DNA of 64,000 nt from Flagellimonas onchidii (GTDB lineage Bacteria; Bacteroidota; Bacteroidia; Flavobacteriales; Flavobacteriaceae), in NCBI RefSeq assembly GCF_004804315.1, contig NZ_SRXX01000017.1, positions 1 through 64,000 of the forward strand, read 5' to 3'. This document shows positions 54,206 to 63,131 of this stretch, piece by piece; positions within the stretch are counted from its first letter, which is position 1; every line of letters starts with the position of its first letter. The translations under genes and the position numbers were made by a program. Below the pieces are notes generated by a model. That model had not been told where the DNA came from. It saw only the letters and a list, made by a program, of their open reading frames with translations, and searched no databases.

Positions 54206-55192
54206 TTATGCCAGCGTCAAATAGACAAAAGTGGTATAGAAAGCCAGCAAGATAATACCATCGCGCCATCCCAATCGCAATCCTTTTGGAAAAAAGACCA
54301 AGGGTAAAATCAAGAACGAAATACCCAACATCCAGAAAACATCACTGGAAAGTAGTTCCTCGTCAACAACCTTTATGGGAGTAATTATCGAGGTGATTCC
54401 CAATACGGCCAACAGATTAAATATATTGGAGCCGATCAGGTTCCCCAGAGAGATGGCTTTTTCCTTTTTTAATACCGCAATAATTGAAGCTGCCATTTCC
54501 GGAATGCTGGTTCCGACAGATACAACTGTAATTGCAATAACTCTATCGCTTACTCCAAAAGCCTCTGCCATTCCGGTTGCACCATCAATCAGTAGTTCTG
54601 ATCCGCCCCAAAGTGCCGTTCCGCCGATTCCGAGATAGAGCACGGTTTGATATAGTGGAAGGAGCTCGTCATCTTCGGGCATTTCATCCACCACGGCGGT
54701 TTTTTGAAAGCGTAGCAGGTAGACCAGGAACAAAAACAGAAAAACCACCATTATAACCCCCTCATATTGCTGAAGTACCCCATCAAAATAGATGAACCCC
54801 ACAAAAAGTAATGAAGCAACCATCATCACCGGCCAATCTGTGGTGTAAAAATTCTTTCTAACATCTATGTTGCCCATTAGTACCGTAATGGCCAGTACCA
54901 AACCCAAGTTGGCAATATTAGATCCAACAACATTTCCCAGAGCTATGTCGGGAAATCCTTCTAATGCAGCATTAATACTAACAATTAACTCAGGTGCCGA
55001 TGTGGCAAAGGAAACCACCGTCATGCCAATAACAATTTTAGGAATAGCCAGTCTAAGTGATAATGCGACCGCTGCCTTTAACAGCCAATTGCCTCCAACA
55101 ATTAGAAGAATCAATCCCAGAACAATAAAAAGTAGATTTCCCAAATGGTAAATTTTGTGCAAATATAGAAGAAGATTTGATGTAGGAGGCAT
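54206..55192 (-). CDS. Calcium/sodium antiporter (CaCA family, YrbG-like)
   Basis: The 328-residue membrane protein has two inverted halves of about five helices each, with the paired alpha-repeat motifs VSFATSAPELIVSI with GNVVGSNIANLG, and VSVGTSIPEMAASI with GNLIGSNIFNLL, that bind the ions. The loop between the halves is acidic (EMPEDDELL). The N-terminal 17 residues may not be translated, since a TTG codon near GNLLFIVLG is a possible start. It is divergent from the TlpA-BlaI operon. Confidence 0.92.
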   Translation of the reverse strand: MPPTSNLLLYLHKIYHLGNLLFIVLGLILLIVGGNWLLKAAVALSLRLAIPKIVIGMTVVSFATSAPELIVSINAALEGFPDIALGNVVGSNIANLGLVLAITVLMGNIDVRKNFYTTDWPVMMVASLLFVGFIYFDGVLQQYEGVIMVVFLFLFLVYLLRFQKTAVVDEMPEDDELLPLYQTVLYLGIGGTALWGGSELLIDGATGMAEAFGVSDRVIAITVVSVGTSIPEMAASIIAVLKKEKAISLGNLIGSNIFNLLAVLGITSIITPIKVVDEELLSSDVFWMLGISFLILPLVFFPKGLRLGWRDGIILLAFYTTFVYLTLA

Positions 55193-55209
55193 CGGTCAAA
55201 ATTCCAAAT

Positions 55210-55245
55210 AACTATCTAAATAGTTAATTAACTATAAAAATAGTT
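55210..55245. promoter_or_regulatory. Two tandem palindromic operators of the BlaI-type repressor
   Basis: AACTAT-CTAA-ATAGTT (55210-55225) and AACTAT-AAAA-ATAGTT (55230-55245) are identical in their arms and spaced 20 bases centre to centre, two helical turns. They lie 60-95 bases upstream of the TlpA-like gene, whose operon encodes a BlaI repressor. BlaI/MecI sites in other bacteria are ACTAC/GTAGT-like dyads, which these resemble. Confidence 0.65.
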
Positions 55246-55304
55246 GTTTAACTTGATATTTAGTTATACTTTGGCCTAACATTATAATCGCTTGATTGTC
55301 CAAT

Positions 55305-56417
55305 ATGAAAAAATCAATCCCAATTGTCATACTACTATTTATTGGCATAATCGCTTCATGCAAAAAGGAGAACCAAGGTTATCGCATTGAAGGACAGGTA
55401 ACAGGATTTCCTGATAGCACCATGGTGTATCTTAAAAATATGGAAACTGACTCCGATTTTGACAGTACCATGGTCATGGGCAATACATTTAAATTCGAGG
55501 GTGAATTGCCCGATATACCTTTGCAGGTTTGGTTTCACTCAAGGATAGACCAACAATTTGTATACACCAACTTATTTATGGGAAATGACCACATGTCCCT
55601 CACCGGAGACATAAAGGATTTCCCTTGGAACGTGAATGTTTCTGGGTCTAATTTACACAACGACTTTATGGCTTTACAAGGCTTAACCAGGGAGTTGGAT
55701 ATTGAAAGAGATACCATGGTTCGAAATTTCTTTAAGCTCCCCAATGACCAAAGGGAAAACAAGTGGAAAAATCTATCTTCTAGAATGAAATCCATTGACA
55801 GCACCACAAAGGCCATAAAAATTGATTTTATTCGAAACAACCCGGACTCCCATTCTAGCATTATTAACCTAGGCTATCTTAAAAACAGTATTCCCAAAGA
55901 CTCGGTTGAAAAATTCTACAATGCTTATACACCAACAATCAAGGCGAGCAAATACGCTAAAATTGTCTCTATTTTCCTTGAGGACAAGATTCTGGAAAAA
56001 AACGATGATTATTACGACTTCACCGCCCTAAGTCAAGAGAATGATAGTATTCAGTTGTCGGAATTAAGAAAAGGCAAATATATCTTGTTGGATTTTACCG
56101 CATACAACTGTGGGCCTTGTATTATGGCCGCCAAAGAACTTCGTGAAATTGACCAGACCCATTCCGACTCTTTAAACATTGTTAGCTTTTCCAATGACAT
56201 CAAAAAAGAGGATTGGTTAAAATCTTTGGAAAGAGATAGTGTTACATGGCCCAGTTTGTGGGATGGAAAAGGCAGATATAGCAAGACTGCCATAAAATAT
56301 GGGGTCAACGGATTCCCAACCTTCTTTCTTATTGATCCTTCGGGTAAGATCATAGATAAATGGAGTGGTTTTGGGGAAGGTTCACTTTTGGCCAAACTTG
56401 AAAAGTTCAAATCTTAA
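55305..56417 (+). CDS. TlpA-like thiol-disulfide lipoprotein with DUF4369
   Basis: The start was placed at the ATG giving MKKSIPIVILLFIGIIASC, a lipoprotein signal with C19. The 370-residue protein has an N-terminal DUF4369 domain (GYRIEGQVTGFPDSTMVYLK), a helical middle, and a C-terminal thioredoxin fold with FTAYNCGPCIMAAKEL, active-site cysteines C269 and C272. Such proteins reduce or rearrange disulfides in the periplasm of Bacteroidota. It is the first gene of an operon with blaI and the M56 gene, so its level is probably under BlaI control. Confidence 0.9.
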   Translation: MKKSIPIVILLFIGIIASCKKENQGYRIEGQVTGFPDSTMVYLKNMETDSDFDSTMVMGNTFKFEGELPDIPLQVWFHSRIDQQFVYTNLFMGNDHMSLTGDIKDFPWNVNVSGSNLHNDFMALQGLTRELDIERDTMVRNFFKLPNDQRENKWKNLSSRMKSIDSTTKAIKIDFIRNNPDSHSSIINLGYLKNSIPKDSVEKFYNAYTPTIKASKYAKIVSIFLEDKILEKNDDYYDFTALSQENDSIQLSELRKGKYILLDFTAYNCGPCIMAAKELREIDQTHSDSLNIVSFSNDIKKEDWLKSLERDSVTWPSLWDGKGRYSKTAIKYGVNGFPTFFLIDPSGKIIDKWSGFGEGSLLAKLEKFKS

Positions 56418-56428
56418 GGTAAAATGAT

Positions 56429-56788
56429 ATGCAAAAACTAACGAACAAAGAGGAAGAGGTCATGAAAATCCTCTGGAAACTGAAAAAAGCTTTTGTAAAA
56501 GAGGTTTTGGTCGAAATGAAAGGAGATAAACCCCATTACAATACACTTTCGACCATCATCAGGAATCTTCAAGAAAAAAATTATGTGGGGCATGAAGCCT
56601 TTGGGAACACCCATCGCTATTTTCCAATAGTGACCAAGGAGAGTTATAGGAAAAAGTTCATCAATTCCACCATTGCCGATTACTATGACAATTCGTACAA
56701 AAGCCTTGTCTCATTCTTTGCCAAGGAAGAAAAGATATCCGTGGAAGAATTGAAGGAAATCATTGATCTCATAGAAAAGAAAAAATAG
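56429..56788 (+). CDS. BlaI/MecI/CopY family repressor
   Basis: The 119-residue protein has the winged-helix of penicillinase repressors (LTNKEEEVMKILWKLKKAF, then HYNTLSTIIRNLQEKNYVGH) and a C-terminal helical dimerisation part. In classical systems the repressor is cut or released after a BlaR1-type sensor is triggered by cell-wall damage. It ends directly before the M56/BlaR1-like gene and presumably binds the two palindromes at 55210-55245. Confidence 0.93.
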   Translation: MQKLTNKEEEVMKILWKLKKAFVKEVLVEMKGDKPHYNTLSTIIRNLQEKNYVGHEAFGNTHRYFPIVTKESYRKKFINSTIADYYDNSYKSLVSFFAKEEKISVEELKEIIDLIEKKK

Positions 56789-59200
56789 ATGGAAGCATTT
56801 GCAATCTACTTGTTAAAAACCTCTGGACTAATAGTCCTATTTTGGTTTTTTTATCAAATCTTATTAAAAAAAGAGACCTTTTTTGTCATCAATCGTTGGT
56901 TTCTACTGGCTGGATTGATTTTTGCACTCTGCACTCCCTTGTTTTATTTCACCAAAACAGTTTGGGTAGAGCCAATGGTCCTTTCCTATCCAGAAGTTCA
57001 AACCGGTCAACCAATTTTCAACAACTTTCCCAAAGAAAAAAGCTTCGACTGGTCCATTGTTATGTTTGCTACCTATATGGCTGGGGTATTGCTTATGACC
57101 CTAAGATTTATAGTTCAGCTATATTCCCTGCGAAAATTGATTGATAAAAACAAATCCGTAAAAATTGGTCCGTTCCGTTTGGTAGAGTCCAAAGAAAATG
57201 TTGCCCCTTTTTCATTCTTCCAGCATATCATTTATAACCCAAACCATTATTCGCAAGATGACCTTTTGTCCATCATTCATCACGAAAAGGTTCATGTCAA
57301 ACAATTCCATTCTATGGATGTATTAATGGCTCAAATAATATTAATTTTTCAATGGTTCAATCCATTTATGTGGTGGTATAAGATGGCCATACAGCAAAAC
57401 CTGGAATTTATTGCCGACCAAAATGTGACATCCCTGCAGTATTCAAAAAAGGACTATCAATATTTGTTGCTCAAAACCAGCACAAATGCACCAAAATTTT
57501 CATTCACCAATCCATTTTTTACTTCAACCATAAAAAAACGAATCATGATGCTGAACAGTAAACCATCCAACCAGAAATCTCTATACAAATACAGCTTGGT
57601 TCTTCCTTTGCTTGTTGGTTTCGTTTTTATGTTCAATGTAAAAATCGAAGCCAAGATCAAAACACCCTCAGAAAACCTTGTACCCCTTGAATTTGCTCAG
57701 GAAAAAATCAAGTCAAGACTGTATACCATTACCCAAAATACTTCAGAAAATGAGTTAGACAAGCTCATAACCCAAGTAAAAACTGATGGTGGGGAACTTC
57801 ATATTGAAGATATTCAAAGAAATGATAACGGACTAATTGTAAAAATATCTGTTCGTTATGACTCAAAATCCAAAGGTGGAGGAATCACTACTGGTAGCAG
57901 TTCTGATGAAAATGGAATCTCCAATGTCTATTTTGGAATATCGAATGAAGGTGGTGCCTTTATTACCTTCACTAAAGAAGCTATACCATACATTATAAAA
58001 GGGGAAACCTATTACCAACCCATGAAAGAGGGCGAAGAACGAAATAGCTCTTTCACTGAAACTGACACAGACGGCAACAGTGTCACCACCCATGTAACAA
58101 GGGTAAAGAAAAATGGCAAGGAAATTCTTTATATCAACGGTAAAGAATCTACCGAGGAGGAACTCAACAAGTTGGGGATTTATTCCGATAAACCTGTCCA
58201 AAAAAAGGATACTATAAGGGTGATTGGATATGCCATTCCACCCCAGCTATTCATGACCAAAAACACTACTGATGATGAGCTCAAATCGCTAAAACAACTT
58301 ATCCAAGAAAGATTTGGAGGCACTTTTACCTACTCCAAAGTCAAAAGAAATGGCTCAGGGGAAATCATACAACTAGATATTGCCTATAAAAGTGAAACAG
58401 AAGGTGGAGCTTCTTGGGCATTTGATAAAAACAAGCCAATCCCTAAAATTATATTCAAAAAGAATGAGAAAAACGGATTGCATATTGAAATCAGTAATGT
58501 GACCAAAATAATAGGGCAAAGCGGAGATGTAACTATTAGTTTATACGAACCTGTTGATTCTACTTTCTTCGAAAAACAGAAAGGTATAAATGCCAGTGAG
58601 CATCTCAAAAGTAACATATATGTTGTAAATCCTTCACTTTTTAATACTTTCAAGGTGAAAGGATATCCTACACAACTAAACTCAAGTCCTATTTATTTTT
58701 TGGATGGCAAGGAAATATCTTCATTTGATATCATAGAACCCAATAATATAGAAAGTGTAAGTGTTTTAAAAGGTGAAAATGCTACTTCAATCTATGGGAA
58801 TCGAGCCAAAAATGGAGTAGTTTTGGTTACAAGTAAGGGAAAAATAGGTTTTGGATTGCTCAATGAAAAAAAATGGAAAAATGCAACTGAAAATAGTAAA
58901 ATAAGTCCATGGAAAGTGTCGTATGGAAAGGCTCCTGCAGTCGACCCAAGGACTACTTCTATCATTGATTATCACAAAAAGCTTGACTCTACAGAATATC
59001 AAAAAATGGGGAAGCCTAATTTTGATAATGCATTAATCATTATAAATGGCAAGAAAAGTTCTAAGAAGAAACTGGAAAAGTTGGATATGGACAAAGTAGA
59101 GTCGATTACAGTAATAAAAAATAGTAATGAAGCTATGGAAAAATATGGTAAAAAAGCTAAAAATGGCGTGATTGAAATCGTCACCAAAAAGAAAAACTAG
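56789..59200 (+). CDS. BlaR1-like M56 membrane metalloprotease with TonB-plug-like C-terminus
   Basis: The 803-residue protein has four predicted membrane helices in its first 290 residues and the M56 zinc motif HEKVH (165-169), as in BlaR1. In place of a penicillin-binding sensor it has a long extracytoplasmic part (about 290-803) with repeated YSK/SVRYDSKS-like segments and two plug-like motifs: IESVSVLKGENATSIYG with RAKNGVVLVTSKG, and VESITVIKNSNEAMEKYG with KAKNGVIEIVTK at the very end. The plug motifs resemble TonB-dependent receptor plugs. Sensor ligand unknown. Confidence 0.88.
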   Translation: MEAFAIYLLKTSGLIVLFWFFYQILLKKETFFVINRWFLLAGLIFALCTPLFYFTKTVWVEPMVLSYPEVQTGQPIFNNFPKEKSFDWSIVMFATYMAGVLLMTLRFIVQLYSLRKLIDKNKSVKIGPFRLVESKENVAPFSFFQHIIYNPNHYSQDDLLSIIHHEKVHVKQFHSMDVLMAQIILIFQWFNPFMWWYKMAIQQNLEFIADQNVTSLQYSKKDYQYLLLKTSTNAPKFSFTNPFFTSTIKKRIMMLNSKPSNQKSLYKYSLVLPLLVGFVFMFNVKIEAKIKTPSENLVPLEFAQEKIKSRLYTITQNTSENELDKLITQVKTDGGELHIEDIQRNDNGLIVKISVRYDSKSKGGGITTGSSSDENGISNVYFGISNEGGAFITFTKEAIPYIIKGETYYQPMKEGEERNSSFTETDTDGNSVTTHVTRVKKNGKEILYINGKESTEEELNKLGIYSDKPVQKKDTIRVIGYAIPPQLFMTKNTTDDELKSLKQLIQERFGGTFTYSKVKRNGSGEIIQLDIAYKSETEGGASWAFDKNKPIPKIIFKKNEKNGLHIEISNVTKIIGQSGDVTISLYEPVDSTFFEKQKGINASEHLKSNIYVVNPSLFNTFKVKGYPTQLNSSPIYFLDGKEISSFDIIEPNNIESVSVLKGENATSIYGNRAKNGVVLVTSKGKIGFGLLNEKKWKNATENSKISPWKVSYGKAPAVDPRTTSIIDYHKKLDSTEYQKMGKPNFDNALIIINGKKSSKKKLEKLDMDKVESITVIKNSNEAMEKYGKKAKNGVIEIVTKKKN

Positions 59201-59228
59201 TCGCAAGAAAACATAAAAATTATTGTTT

Positions 59229-59258
59229 AAACCGATCTTTTATAGGTCGGTTTTTTTT
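59229..59258 (+). terminator. Rho-independent terminator
   Basis: AAACCGATCT pairs with AGGTCGGTTT (one G-T) and is followed by more Ts; it ends the TlpA-BlaI-BlaR1 operon. Confidence 0.85.
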
Positions 59259-59573
59259 ATGCCCTAAATAATGAGATTGACGAAAAGTGTCTTTTTGACA
59301 CTAAAATCTCCCTTGGTTTTTAAAAAGACCTCAAAAACACCCCTACAAAAGCTTCTATTTATAACCAAAACCACTTTAAAGACTTACATTTCAAAACTTT
59401 ATTGAAGAAAGTCACATTTTTTTTGAATTCAATCTCATTTGTTTACTTACAAATGTGTATGCAATTGTATTGATTTCCTTTCAAAAATTTGGAAACATGA
59501 TTTCCATCATTTTATCTTAAAAAAACGTAACCGGTTAACAACAATTTTCAACCATTTAAAATCAATCAATGCA

Positions 59574-59639
59574 ATGATCACAATCGTTAAGTTTTTGGTG
59601 ACGCTACTCATACAGCTCATCGCAGTCATATTTGTCTAA
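59574..59639 (+). CDS. Possible 21-residue membrane peptide upstream of SPFH gene
   Basis: The frame MITIVKFLVTLLIQLIAVIF plus a valine encodes a single hydrophobic helix and stops 18 bases before the SPFH start. It is unrelated to the TFF/SV microproteins. Its position suggests a leader or a small partner, but chance hydrophobic frames are common in AT-rich DNA. Confidence 0.3.
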   Translation: MITIVKFLVTLLIQLIAVIFV

Positions 59640-59657
59640 CCTTTAAAACCAATCGCT

Positions 59658-60989
59658 ATGCTTACATTATTTGGAATACTAATCATACTATTAGGAGTTG
59701 TTACACTTGTTATCAGACCTATCTTTAAAAACCATAAACTTTTGCAATCCTTTACTCCCAAGCGAAGCTTACAAATTATAGGCGTCGGGATAGTAATGAG
59801 CATAATTACAGGAGCCTTTTTTTACGCCGAACCGGGTACCGCTTATGCCGTACAATATCCTTGGGGAGGGCAAAAGGCTGTCTTTAGGCAAGGAATAAAC
59901 ACTAAAATGTGGGGAAGGTTAATCCCAATCCAGTTTGAACTGCCCATAAAATATGTTATCCCCGCGCAAGACGGAGATTTGGGAGAGCAGAGTGAATACG
60001 CCAATGTGGACTCCGCAAAATACTGGGCGTTTAGTGATGCCGTGAAGGCTAGAATCGCCACTTCAGTAGTCATCAGCATCAATACAGAGGACCAGACACA
60101 ATTTTTATCTGTGGCAGATCGTAACAAAACGGAGAAAAACCTGATTCGTTCGCGAATTATACCCAATATTGACCAATCCATTAAAAACACCTGTAAACTG
60201 ATGGATGCACAGGATTATATTTCTGGACAAGCGTCTGACTTTGACAGGTATTTTAAAGATCAATTGGAAAACGGCATGTACGTTTTGGAAGAGTACTTCT
60301 ACAATGAGCAAAAGGACATTATTGGTGATAGTAGCACAGTACGAACCATTGTCAATAAAGAATCTAAGCAAAAGCGGTTCCGAATCAAATTTAAAGACGG
60401 AAAACCGATTCGCGAAGAAGGAAACTCTTTAAAAGCTTATGGTTTAACAGTTGTGCAGGCAGTAGTTACTGAAATCGATTGGGAAACCACCTTTGATAAA
60501 CGTTTACAACTTCAAAAAGAAGAGGTTGCGCAAACCCAATTGGAAAAGCAGCAGGCTGAACGTGAGTTTTATCGCGCACAAAAGGAAAAAGCCCGGGGTG
60601 AAGCTGAAAAAGCAGCTGAGCGCGCCCGTTTAGAAAAAGAGCAAATCCAAAAAACAATTGCTGCCGAAACAGAGGCCAAGGTGGCAGAGTTTAACTTGGT
60701 AAAGGAGAAAAAGCAATTTGAGGTAGAAAAATATAAGGCCCAAAGCAAAAAAGTCGCTGCCGATGCTGAAGCCTATCAAAACGCCAAGTTGGTAAATGCA
60801 GGTTTAACGCCCCAAGAGCGTGCTGAATGGGATTATAAAACCTCCGTAGGTGTTGCCCGTGAACTAAAGGACCTGAGATTGCCTGAAATATTCATAGAGG
60901 GCAAGGATTCCAAAAACAGTAATACGCTGCTCGAATCGCTGATTGGCGCAGATTTGGCCAAACAGATGATGAACAAACCTCAAAACTAG
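59658..60989 (+). CDS. SPFH/prohibitin-like membrane protein
   Basis: The 443-residue protein has two N-terminal hydrophobic segments (1-20 and about 36-55), an SPFH domain (about 70-280), and a long charged coiled coil (about 280-390, KEEVAQTQLEKQQAEREFYR onward, rich in E, K, A). Such proteins form large ring-like membrane scaffolds. The first segment is atypical in having two helices. It is followed by a terminator, so it is transcribed alone or with the small upstream peptide. Precise partners are unknown. Confidence 0.87.
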   Translation: MLTLFGILIILLGVVTLVIRPIFKNHKLLQSFTPKRSLQIIGVGIVMSIITGAFFYAEPGTAYAVQYPWGGQKAVFRQGINTKMWGRLIPIQFELPIKYVIPAQDGDLGEQSEYANVDSAKYWAFSDAVKARIATSVVISINTEDQTQFLSVADRNKTEKNLIRSRIIPNIDQSIKNTCKLMDAQDYISGQASDFDRYFKDQLENGMYVLEEYFYNEQKDIIGDSSTVRTIVNKESKQKRFRIKFKDGKPIREEGNSLKAYGLTVVQAVVTEIDWETTFDKRLQLQKEEVAQTQLEKQQAEREFYRAQKEKARGEAEKAAERARLEKEQIQKTIAAETEAKVAEFNLVKEKKQFEVEKYKAQSKKVAADAEAYQNAKLVNAGLTPQERAEWDYKTSVGVARELKDLRLPEIFIEGKDSKNSNTLLESLIGADLAKQMMNKPQN

Positions 60990-61002
60990 CCTTATCCGTC
61001 TT

Positions 61003-61033
61003 AATGTCCCGTTTTATCACGGGACATTTTTTT
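61003..61033 (+). terminator. Rho-independent terminator
   Basis: AATGTCCCG pairs with CGGGACATT around TTTTATCA and is followed by T. It ends the SPFH transcript. Confidence 0.88.
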
Positions 61034-61116
61034 ATAAAAACTTTAGCAATTCGCTTCCAGTTTGTGTTAAACGATTTAGTTATTTTACATTTTTGTAACA
61101 AATCAATCGTATAAAA

Positions 61117-62895
61117 GTGAAAAAAATAACAATTTTATTAGTTTTCCTAGTTTGCCTACAATCCTGTAAGCAAGAACCAAAAAAAGAAGAATCCCCCGAC
61201 CTTAGCGCAGATTTTGCAGCCCTTTTAAACGACTATTATGAGGATGGGTTAAAGCTCAATCCCATTAATGCTACCACCGCTGGTGACCACAGGTATGACG
61301 ACATTTTTACCAATGCCTTATCCGATGAGCACACGGCCAAGGTCAGGGCACATTATGAAGGGTATAAAAATAAACTCAAAGATTTTCCGAACGAAAGCCT
61401 CACCGAAAGTGAGCGTATGAGCAAAGCTATCTTGGAATGGCAATGCGATATCAATCTGAATGAATTCAACTTTAATGCGAACCTAACCCCAATTGACCAA
61501 ATGTGGTCTCCCAACTTATTTATGGGACAATTGGCCAGTGGTTCAAGCGCACAACCCTTTGAAACTGTTGAAGACTATCAGAAGTGGCTTAAAAGGGTAG
61601 ATGGTTATTTGGAATGGTTGTCCAGTGCAGAAGATAAAATGAAGGAAGGCATGGAAAAAGGACATGTGCTTCCCAAATCGTTAATCAAAAAAGTGTTACC
61701 TCAGCTTGAATCCTTAACAATTAAAGATTTAGACAAGCATCTTTTCTACTCTCCAATCAAGAATATGCCCGACAGCTTTTCCGAAGAAGAAAAGGCAGCG
61801 CTTACTTCCGCATATCAAAGCACGGTCTTGAACAAAATCGTTCCGGCATACGAAAAACTGCATGATTTCATGGCCAATGAATATATGGGAGCCGGACGCG
61901 AGTCAAGCGGAATTCAAGGTGAACCTGATGGAGATGCTTATTATGCCCACCAGATAAAGAAGTACACCACAACCGACATGACGGCAGATCAGATTCACGA
62001 ATTGGGATTGAAAGAGGTTGCTCGAATTCGGTCTGAAATGGAAAAAATAAAGGAACAAGTCGGTTTTAAAGGGAGCTTAAAGGAGTTCTTTGACTATGTT
62101 CGCAACAATAAGGAGCTAATGCCATTTACGGATCCCCAGCAGGTAATTGACAACTTTAATGGCATTCATGATCGAATGAAACCTCAAATAGAAGTACTTT
62201 TTGACGTAAAACCAAAAACTCCCTTCGAGGTTCGACGTACCGAGGCTTTTAGAGAAAAATCAGCTAGTGCGGAATACAATCCCGGTTCGTTGGATGGCAC
62301 TCGTCCTGGAATTTTCTATACTCCAATACCTGATGTAACAAAATACAATACCTACTCTGACGAATCTTTGTTTTTACATGAGGCCATACCAGGTCATCAT
62401 TATCAAATATCGTTGACACAGGAGAACGAGGAATTACCAAAATTCAGAAAAACCCTTTGGTACAGCGGTTACGGAGAAGGATGGGCGCTTTACAGTGAAT
62501 CCTTGGGAACAGAACTGGGTTTATATACAGACCCTTACCAATTGTTCGGTATGTTAGGTGCCGAAATGCATCGTGCTGTGCGATTGGTTGTTGACACTGG
62601 TTTGCACTCCAAAGGATGGACTAGGGAACAGGCCATTCAGTACTCTTTGGATAACGAAGCAGAGTCCGAAGCATCTATTATCTCAGAGATAGAACGTTAT
62701 ATGGCCAATCCAGGCCAAGCCTTATCCTATAAAATTGGGCAACTCAAAATTCGAGAGCTACGTAAAAAAGCTGAAGATGCACTGGGCGACAAGTTTGATA
62801 TCCGTCAGTTTCACAATCAGGTGTTGGAAACCGGTTGTGTCCCCTTAGCCTTGCTTGAGGACAAAATTGACAATTGGATAAAAGAGAACAGTTAA
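61117..62895 (+). CDS. DUF885 family lipoprotein, putative zinc peptidase
   Basis: The 592-residue protein starts at GTG and has a lipoprotein signal (LVFLVCLQSCKQEP). The DUF885 domain covers the rest: the motif HEAIPGHHYQ (H421, E422) is a HExxxGHH variant typical of this family, with supporting glutamates in GEGWALYSESLG. Members are predicted dipeptidyl or carboxypeptidases with an M3-like fold. It stands between two terminators. Substrate unknown. Confidence 0.9.
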   Translation: MKKITILLVFLVCLQSCKQEPKKEESPDLSADFAALLNDYYEDGLKLNPINATTAGDHRYDDIFTNALSDEHTAKVRAHYEGYKNKLKDFPNESLTESERMSKAILEWQCDINLNEFNFNANLTPIDQMWSPNLFMGQLASGSSAQPFETVEDYQKWLKRVDGYLEWLSSAEDKMKEGMEKGHVLPKSLIKKVLPQLESLTIKDLDKHLFYSPIKNMPDSFSEEEKAALTSAYQSTVLNKIVPAYEKLHDFMANEYMGAGRESSGIQGEPDGDAYYAHQIKKYTTTDMTADQIHELGLKEVARIRSEMEKIKEQVGFKGSLKEFFDYVRNNKELMPFTDPQQVIDNFNGIHDRMKPQIEVLFDVKPKTPFEVRRTEAFREKSASAEYNPGSLDGTRPGIFYTPIPDVTKYNTYSDESLFLHEAIPGHHYQISLTQENEELPKFRKTLWYSGYGEGWALYSESLGTELGLYTDPYQLFGMLGAEMHRAVRLVVDTGLHSKGWTREQAIQYSLDNEAESEASIISEIERYMANPGQALSYKIGQLKIRELRKKAEDALGDKFDIRQFHNQVLETGCVPLALLEDKIDNWIKENS

Positions 62896-62902
62896 CACAA
62901 AC

Positions 62903-62934
62903 ATAAGGGGCCGCTTGTGCGGCCCCTTATTTTT
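62903..62934 (+). terminator. Rho-independent terminator
   Basis: ATAAGGGGCCGC pairs perfectly with GCGGCCCCTTAT (12 pairs) around TTGT and is followed by four T. Confidence 0.92.
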
Positions 62935-62987
62935 AACTTCGTACAGCTAAAACTTTGGCTATCTTTGCATTGACCAACCAGTAAATT

Positions 62988-63131
62988 ATGTTTTATAAGT
63001 TTCTAGCGAAAGTCAACAAGATTATTCTCCCTTCGTACTCCAAAAAAAGATTGGACCTTTCAAAGGCCTCCAAGTTGCAATTGGCTATCATCGGTTGGCG
63101 CTATTACGTCACCACAAGAGCCCTGGATTAA
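62988..63131 (+). CDS. Small conserved flavobacterial protein, 47 residues
   Basis: The frame from the ATG at 62988 gives 47 residues, including NKIILPSYSKKRLDLSKASK and AIIGWRYYVTTRALD at the end. I recall very similar short proteins from other flavobacteria, some labelled SsrA-binding protein, which is doubtful because the sequence is far too short for SmpB. The likely start follows a strong terminator by 53 bases, and the stop overlaps the apt stop by four bases on the other strand. Basic and partly hydrophobic; function unknown. Confidence 0.7.
   Translation: MFYKFLAKVNKIILPSYSKKRLDLSKASKLQLAIIGWRYYVTTRALD

Larger units (their letters stand above)
59201..59657 (+). other. Gene-poor stretch of 457 bases
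   Basis: It contains the terminator at 59229-59258, a small hairpin AGTGTC-TTTTT-GACACT (59286-59302) without a T tract, and a possible 21-residue membrane peptide just before the SPFH gene. The rest is AT-rich and shows no other coding signal. Confidence 0.5.

Noticed and set aside
59286..59302. AGTGTC hairpin as a relative of the palindrome at 63941
   Set aside because: Only the AGTGTC core is shared; the arms and centre differ, so no link is claimed.
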